Positions 31,150-37,964 of a stretch of DNA of 37,964 nt are shown here, piece by piece. Made by a program: the position numbers and the translations under genes. Positions within the stretch are counted from its first letter, which is position 1. Each line of letters opens with the position of its first letter. The stretch is from JAOTYV01 sp041557595 (GTDB lineage Bacteria > Pseudomonadota > Alphaproteobacteria > UBA8366): the NCBI GenBank assembly GCA_041557595.1, contig JBFFGE010000019.1, positions 1 through 37,964 of the forward strand. The letters are read 5' to 3'. Below the pieces are notes generated by a model. It was not told the origin of the DNA. It did no database searches and worked only from the letters and a program-made list of their open reading frames with translations.

Positions 31150-32520
31150 ATGATCGATCTGATGTCCATCGCACGAACCGAGTCCGACGGCGGTGACCTG
31201 TTCGGACTCCTGGCCGACCATTTCGAGCCCACGGATGTGCGGCCGGACGGCTACCCGGACGCCGTCGTCTGGAAGGGCGGGAACCACGACGGCACCGTCA
31301 ATCCGGTTGCCCATTCGCTCACCGACGCCTATGCGCTGCTCGGCACCATCGCGGCGATCGACATCCTCGGCCTTCCCTTCTATGCCGTGCCGATGTGGTC
31401 GCAGTACCGGCACGACACGAAACTCGCGCCGCTCGCCTGGTTCGGCAATATGCCCTGCACCTCGATCAAATGGTCGACCGCGGGCGATGCCTACGTCAAC
31501 GACGGCAAGGGCGGCAAGGTCGTGGTCATGGGCAAATCGGCCAATGCGCCGTTGCGCACCATGGCGGGCGTGTTCTGCAACGTCCGCCCCTATGGTCCGA
31601 TCACCTGTGTCCGCTGCATGCCGTGCCTGCCCTATTCGCAGGACCGGGCGAAATTCAGCGTCGACGCCAAGACCGGCAACATCCATTCGGAGATGAACAC
31701 GCCGGGCATTCAGATGGCGTACGCCAACCGCCTGTTCCTCAAGATGGTGCATGAGACGGGAAAACTCGGCCGCGTCGCGATGAAGCCGACCCAGGCCATG
31801 GAAGACGGCATCAACGCCGGGATCCATTCCTGGCTGCTCCAGGGAACGAAATTCAAAGTCGGCCGAAAATACGCGGTGGACGGCTATGTCGAGCACAAGG
31901 AAGCGGTCGATCGCATCATCGCGTTGCTGCCTTCCGACTTCAAGGACGGCATGGAAAATTGGGGCGGCCAGATCGAACAGCACATTTCCGACACGAATTT
32001 CGGCCTGCTGCTTTGGGACCTGATCGAAAAGCAGGATTGTATCGTGCTGGCGACCGACCTCGATGGCGATCGCCTTACCGATTTGATGGCGGACGTTTCC
32101 GATCCGCTGCGGGCCTTCGGGCAAAAGGTCGCCGACCATCTCGGTGTCGGCGACAAGGCGGGCAACCTGTGGCAGGACATGGGGTATACCACCGGCAACG
32201 GGCGGGACATGACATCGGTCATGCACCGCATGTCGGGACCGCCGATCCATGAACAGACCCTGGGATCGGCCGACGCCATGCTGCTGCGTCTGCTCGATGG
32301 CGACGAATCGATGGGCGGCACCAAGCGGCCTTACGATCCGCGCATCCACTTCGTCCTGATCCGCGACGCCTATCTCGACGCGAACCCGGACAACAAGGAA
32401 CTGCGCGCCTGGCTCGACGCGGCGCTGGCCAAGTTCGACGAAATCTACGGCAGGGAACGCCCGGGCTTCCTCGAAGGCTACAAGGCCCTGAAGGCGGCCA
32501 TCAAGCCGTGGGGCGCCTGA
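31150..32520 (+). CDS. Conserved-looking 456-residue protein of unrecognised family, with a C-x2-C-x2-C cluster
   Basis: 456 residues, no signal peptide or membrane helix. I do not recognise the family. The composition is that of a normal soluble enzyme, without low-complexity runs. Striking is V-F-C-N-V-R-P-Y-G-P-I-T-C-V-R-C-M-P-C-L-P-Y (141-162), with Cys143, Cys153, Cys156 and Cys159, plus Cys103 nearby: a plausible Zn or Fe-S site. Other dense patches are WKGGNHDGTVNPVAHSL (41-57), DCIVLATDLDGDRL (about 295-308) and GYTTGNGRDMTSVMHRMSGPP (about 342-362). ATG31150 follows AGGAAGAAG. It is a lone gene ending in a good terminator, so it has its own promoter and is regulated independently. 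It could be an enzyme or a nucleic-acid-linked protein. Confidence 0.75.
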   Translation: MIDLMSIARTESDGGDLFGLLADHFEPTDVRPDGYPDAVVWKGGNHDGTVNPVAHSLTDAYALLGTIAAIDILGLPFYAVPMWSQYRHDTKLAPLAWFGNMPCTSIKWSTAGDAYVNDGKGGKVVVMGKSANAPLRTMAGVFCNVRPYGPITCVRCMPCLPYSQDRAKFSVDAKTGNIHSEMNTPGIQMAYANRLFLKMVHETGKLGRVAMKPTQAMEDGINAGIHSWLLQGTKFKVGRKYAVDGYVEHKEAVDRIIALLPSDFKDGMENWGGQIEQHISDTNFGLLLWDLIEKQDCIVLATDLDGDRLTDLMADVSDPLRAFGQKVADHLGVGDKAGNLWQDMGYTTGNGRDMTSVMHRMSGPPIHEQTLGSADAMLLRLLDGDESMGGTKRPYDPRIHFVLIRDAYLDANPDNKELRAWLDAALAKFDEIYGRERPGFLEGYKALKAAIKPWGA

Positions 32521-32526
32521 CCGGCG

Positions 32527-32916
32527 TCAATATTGCGGAAATTGCAAGGGGCCCGCTTTCGGCGGGCCCTTTCTCGGCCTGGCGGGCGCGGCACCCGACG
32601 GCGTTATGGCAGGCGCGGTGCAGTAGTAGACCGCCCGGCGCTTCTTCATCAACGGACAGTCGTTGAACACCAGATCGTTCGAGTGAAACGACACAGTCGA
32701 TCCCGGTTCCTTGCAGATTTCCTGCACTGCCGAGACGATATCCGCCGCCTTGGGGTCGCCGCCGACATAACAAACGGCGACCGGATTGGTCCCGGGCTGG
32801 CTCTTGAGCGTCTGCGGCAGCGATGTTTTCACCGGATCGCCGCCGATACTTCGGACGCCGCCGCACGCCGCCAGCGTTGCGGCAAGCAATCCCACTGCGA
32901 TGATGTGTCGGGCCAT
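32527..32916 (-). CDS. Small lipoprotein of unknown function
   Basis: 129 residues. N-terminal lipoprotein signal with lipobox LAAC (Cys18), then a short linker (GGVRSIGGDPVKTSLPQTL) and a region with four more cysteines (VAVCYVGGDPKAADIVSAVQEICKEPG, FNDCPLMKKR, VYYCTAP), suggesting two disulfides in the periplasm. The C-terminus is Pro/Lys-rich and encoded by the terminator stem of the opposite gene. ATG32916 is preferred because it yields the lipobox; the frame is open upstream to 33165 but overlaps the VWA gene. Family not recognised. It lies 50 bases after the VWA gene, same strand. Confidence 0.75.
   Translation of the reverse strand: MARHIIAVGLLAATLAACGGVRSIGGDPVKTSLPQTLKSQPGTNPVAVCYVGGDPKAADIVSAVQEICKEPGSTVSFHSNDLVFNDCPLMKKRRAVYYCTAPAITPSGAAPARPRKGPPKAGPLQFPQY
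32549..32575 (+). terminator. Intrinsic terminator after the unrecognised Cys-cluster gene
   Basis: GGGCCCGC (32549-32556) and GCGGGCCC (32562-32569) form a perfect 8-base stem with loop TTTCG, followed by TTTCTC. It starts 28 bases after the stop. It also falls within the last codons of the leftward small lipoprotein gene, so it may work in both directions. Confidence 0.8.
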
Positions 32917-32966
32917 TTTGGGGTTATCGCACTCCACCGCGCCGGACGAAAGTCCCGGCGAAGTCC

Positions 32967-34148
32967 CTACCGTGCAAGTTCGCGCATGCCCTCGTCGAGC
33001 CCTTCGAGGGTGAGCGGATACATGCGGTCGTTCATGATGGTCTTCATAACGCGCAGCGATTCGTAATAATCCCACACTTCGCGCGGCTGCGGATTGAGCC
33101 AGATCGCACGCTGATACAGGCTCAACACGCGTTCCATCCAGACATTGCCCGCCTCTTCGTTCCAATGCTCCACGCTGCCCCCCGGATAGACGATTTCATA
33201 CGGGCTCATCGTGGCGTCGCCGACGAAGATCACCTTGTAGTCGGCGGGGAAGGTTCGGAGCACCTCCCAGGTATCCATCTTTTCCGTGTGGCGCCGGCTG
33301 TTGTCCTTCCAGACCCGCTCATACAGGCAGTTATGGAAGTAGAAGAATTCGAGGTGCTTGAACTCGCTGCGCGCGGCGGAGAACAGCTCTTCGCAGACCT
33401 TCACGTGATCGTCCATCGACCCGCCGGCGTCGAGAAACAACAGCACCTTCACCGAATTGCGCCGTTCCGGCACCATCTTGATGTCGAGATAGCCCGCATT
33501 ATTCGCGGTCGACCGGATGGTATCGGGCATGTCCAGTTCGGTCGGCAGCCCCTGACGGATGAACTTGCGCAGCCGCCGCAGCGCCACCTTGATGTTGCGC
33601 GTGCCGATCTCGATACGATCGTCGAGATTCTTGTATTCCCGGCGATCCCAGACCTTGACCGCCCGGCGATTGCGCGATTCCTTCTGCCCGATGCGCACGC
33701 CTTCCGGGTTGTAGCCATAGGCGCCGAAGGGCGACTTCCCCGCGGTGCCGATCCATTTGTTGCCGCCCTGATGGCGCTTCTGCTGCTCCTCGAGCCGCTT
33801 CTTCAGCGTCTCCATGAGCTTTTCCCAGCCGCCGAGCGCCTCGATCTCCTTTTTCTCTTCCTCGCTGAGAAAGAGTTCGGACAGCTTCTTCAGCCACTCT
33901 TCGGGAATCTCGGCGACGGTTTCCTCGTCGCTGCGCTCCAACCCCTTGAAAATATGGCCGAACACCTGGTCGAACCGGTCGAGGTGGCGTTCGTCCTTCA
34001 CCAACGCCGAGCGACTGAGGTAGTAGAAGCTATCGATGCTGTAGTCGGCGACGCCCTTCTCCATCGCGCCCATCAACATCAGGTATTCCTTGATGGAGAC
34101 GGGTACGCCGGCCTGGCGCAATTCGGTGAAGAAGTTAAAGAACATCAA
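32967..34148 (-). CDS. CoxE-like VWA-domain protein
   Basis: 393 residues. An N-terminal helical region (FFTELRQAGVPVSIKEYLMLM, 6-26) and a charged Glu/Lys-rich linker (85-125) lead to a von Willebrand factor A domain from about 230. Its metal site reads D-A-G-G-S-M (Asp240, Ser244), which has Gly where the classic DxSxS has Ser; this D-x-G-G-S variant is common in this CoxE subfamily. These proteins pair with MoxR AAA+ ATPases as chaperone-like machines for cofactor or complex assembly. The MoxR gene ends 24 bases before this start. Its client is not seen here. Start at ATG34148 (ATGATG). Confidence 0.9.
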   Translation of the reverse strand: MMFFNFFTELRQAGVPVSIKEYLMLMGAMEKGVADYSIDSFYYLSRSALVKDERHLDRFDQVFGHIFKGLERSDEETVAEIPEEWLKKLSELFLSEEEKKEIEALGGWEKLMETLKKRLEEQQKRHQGGNKWIGTAGKSPFGAYGYNPEGVRIGQKESRNRRAVKVWDRREYKNLDDRIEIGTRNIKVALRRLRKFIRQGLPTELDMPDTIRSTANNAGYLDIKMVPERRNSVKVLLFLDAGGSMDDHVKVCEELFSAARSEFKHLEFFYFHNCLYERVWKDNSRRHTEKMDTWEVLRTFPADYKVIFVGDATMSPYEIVYPGGSVEHWNEEAGNVWMERVLSLYQRAIWLNPQPREVWDYYESLRVMKTIMNDRMYPLTLEGLDEGMRELAR

Positions 34149-34172
34149 CCGCTCCTGTGCAGGATCGCAGGC

Positions 34173-35027
34173 TTATCCACCGCCGCCGCGCTCGCGTCGC
34201 GACATGAAGGCCAGCCGTTCCAGCAATTGGACATCCTGCTCGTTCTTGAGCAACGCGCCATAGAGCGGCGGAATCAACGTGCTCGGGTCATTGCTGCGCA
34301 GCGCTTCGGGCGGAATATCCTCGATCATCAGCAGCTTCAGCCAATCGAGCAATTCGGAGGTCGACGGGCGTTTCTTCAGGCCCGGCACGTCGCGAATGTC
34401 GAAAAACACCTTGAACGCTTCGCGCACGAGCATCTGCTGGATGTCGGGATAATGGACGCGCACGATCTCGTCCATCGTGTCGTGATCGGGGAACGAGATG
34501 TAATGGAAGAAGCACCGGCGCAGGAAGGCGTCCGGCAGCTCTTTCTCATTGTTCGACGTGATGATCACGATCGGCCGCTGCTCGGCCTTGACCTGCTGCT
34601 GCGTCTCGTAGACGTAGAATTCCATGCGGTCGATTTCGAGCAGCAGATCGTTCGGAAACTCGATGTCGGCCTTGTCGATTTCGTCGATCAGCAGGACCGG
34701 CCGCTTGTCCGCCACGAAGGACTCCCAAAGCTTGCCGCGCACGATGTAGTTGGCGATATCGTGCACCCGCTCATCGCCCAGCTGGCTGTCGCGCAGTCGC
34801 TTGACCGCGTCGTATTCGTACAGCCCGTGCTGCGCCTTGGTGGTCGATTTGACGTGCCATTCGATCAACGGCGCGTCGAGCGCCTTGGAAATCTCATGAG
34901 CCAGAATTGTCTTGCCGGTGCCCGGCTCGCCCTTGATCAACAACGGCCGCTCGAGCGCTATCGCCGCGTTGACCGCGATCATCAGATCCTCGGTCGCGAC
35001 ATAGCTATCGGTACCTTCGAAGCGCAT
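34173..35027 (-). CDS. MoxR-family AAA+ ATPase
   Basis: 284 residues. Walker A GEPGTGKT (33-40), Walker B VLLIDEID (111-118), sensor 1 in PIVIITSNNEKELPDAFLRRC (with the family N-N-E-K-E-L-P-D-A-F-L-R-R-C), and the arginine finger region following. The MoxR/CoxD subfamily works with a VWA partner, encoded next here, to insert metals or assemble enzymes. In CO dehydrogenase-bearing species these are CoxD and CoxE, but no cox structural genes appear in the window, so this may be the free-standing housekeeping version that many alphaproteobacteria carry. Start at ATG35027. Confidence 0.93.
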   Translation of the reverse strand: MRFEGTDSYVATEDLMIAVNAAIALERPLLIKGEPGTGKTILAHEISKALDAPLIEWHVKSTTKAQHGLYEYDAVKRLRDSQLGDERVHDIANYIVRGKLWESFVADKRPVLLIDEIDKADIEFPNDLLLEIDRMEFYVYETQQQVKAEQRPIVIITSNNEKELPDAFLRRCFFHYISFPDHDTMDEIVRVHYPDIQQMLVREAFKVFFDIRDVPGLKKRPSTSELLDWLKLLMIEDIPPEALRSNDPSTLIPPLYGALLKNEQDVQLLERLAFMSRRERGGGG

Positions 35028-35145
35028 GAAATGTCCTGAATGTGGTCAGCGGAAAGAGTGTGCGGTGCGGCGCAATTTACGGCCCGAACGGCCGACAATC
35101 AAGGCACCGCGGGGAACCGCGCCAACCCTCGCTATTCCTTGGCCG

Positions 35146-37806
<2,661 letters not shown>

Positions 37807-37938
37807 GGCATGCGGCCGCCGCTTGTAACGCGCGGAATCCTTATAATTTCCCCTTCAGAGCCGGATCGCGGTTGTACCGCGCCCTTCGCACCCTGTCCAG
37901 CGACCGGCACGCGACGCTCCGCGATGCCGTCCGAGCAC

Positions 37939-37964
37939 ACAAAAGCGGCGCCGGAGGGTCCGGC
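37939..37964 (-). terminator. Candidate terminator of the gene beyond the window edge
   Basis: On the minus strand the window begins GCCGGACCCTCCGGCGCCG and continues CTTTTG. GCCGGA pairs with TCCGGC, and the stem probably lengthens with bases outside the window (GGCGCCGGA/TCCGGCGCC). The CTTTTG after it gives a short U-run. This would end a leftward transcript entering from the right, keeping alaS as a separate unit. Confidence 0.45.

Noticed and set aside
33165..35039. 624-residue open frame on the plus strand opposite the VWA and MoxR genes
   Set aside because: The minus strand encodes intact MoxR and VWA proteins with all motifs; this is an antisense shadow, as are 35026-36270 and 36367-37392 opposite alaS.

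Overview
The window reads as chromosomal DNA of a GC-rich alphaproteobacterium, most likely Rhodospirillales-like. The basis is the codon use, the short pssA/psd pair, the MoxR/CoxE-type pair, the alpha-proteobacterial style of AlaS, CysK and the LOG protein, and the many solute transporters and alpha-ketoglutarate dioxygenases. Species cannot be named from the sequence. No tRNA, rRNA or CRISPR array was seen.

Left part (1-14.3 kb): an accessory, visibly eroding region. It opens with the right end of an IS3-family insertion sequence that has landed inside a DUF4105 gene, leaving a 5'-truncated DUF4105 remnant followed by an alpha/beta-hydrolase lipoprotein. Then come a Cys-rich small protein, an acyl-CoA-dehydrogenase-fold monooxygenase, a small lipoprotein, a deleted FAD-oxidoreductase remnant, a CpdA-like phosphodiesterase, a TauD-type dioxygenase downstream of a Baeyer-Villiger-type monooxygenase, and a PPK2 kinase. 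Next is a two-gene unit of a YqcI/YcgG (GntA-like) protein and a DUF1989 protein. The first has no usable start codon and the second carries a tandemly duplicated start region. After that lies a leftward cluster: DUF6356, a DUF4166 remnant, a DCC thiol oxidoreductase, a luciferase-like oxidoreductase and a six-repeat NHL protein.

Middle (14.3-25.1 kb): a catabolic uptake island. An Lrp/AsnC regulator precedes a peptide/opine-type ABC transporter in the order ATPase, ATPase, binding protein, DppB, DppC, second DppC. A strong terminator hairpin lies between the two DppC copies. A second TauD-type dioxygenase converges on it. A class III CoA-transferase and an HMG-CoA-lyase-like enzyme follow. 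Together they suggest import of an oxidised or amide-type substrate, oxygenative clipping, CoA activation and C-C cleavage.

Right part (25.1-38 kb): mostly core genes. These are pssA and psd (phosphatidylethanolamine synthesis), a LysM/Ig envelope protein, cysK next to a third TauD-type dioxygenase (a plausible sulfur-assimilation pair), a LOG-family phosphoribohydrolase, an unrecognised 456-residue protein with a C-x2-C-x2-C cluster, a small lipoprotein, a CoxE-like VWA protein with its MoxR ATPase, and alaS.

The most unusual items are the GntA-like/DUF1989 unit with its duplicated translation start, the unrecognised Cys-cluster protein, the HMG-CoA-lyase homologue lacking the usual catalytic cysteine loop, and three separate gene remnants in the first 14 kb.
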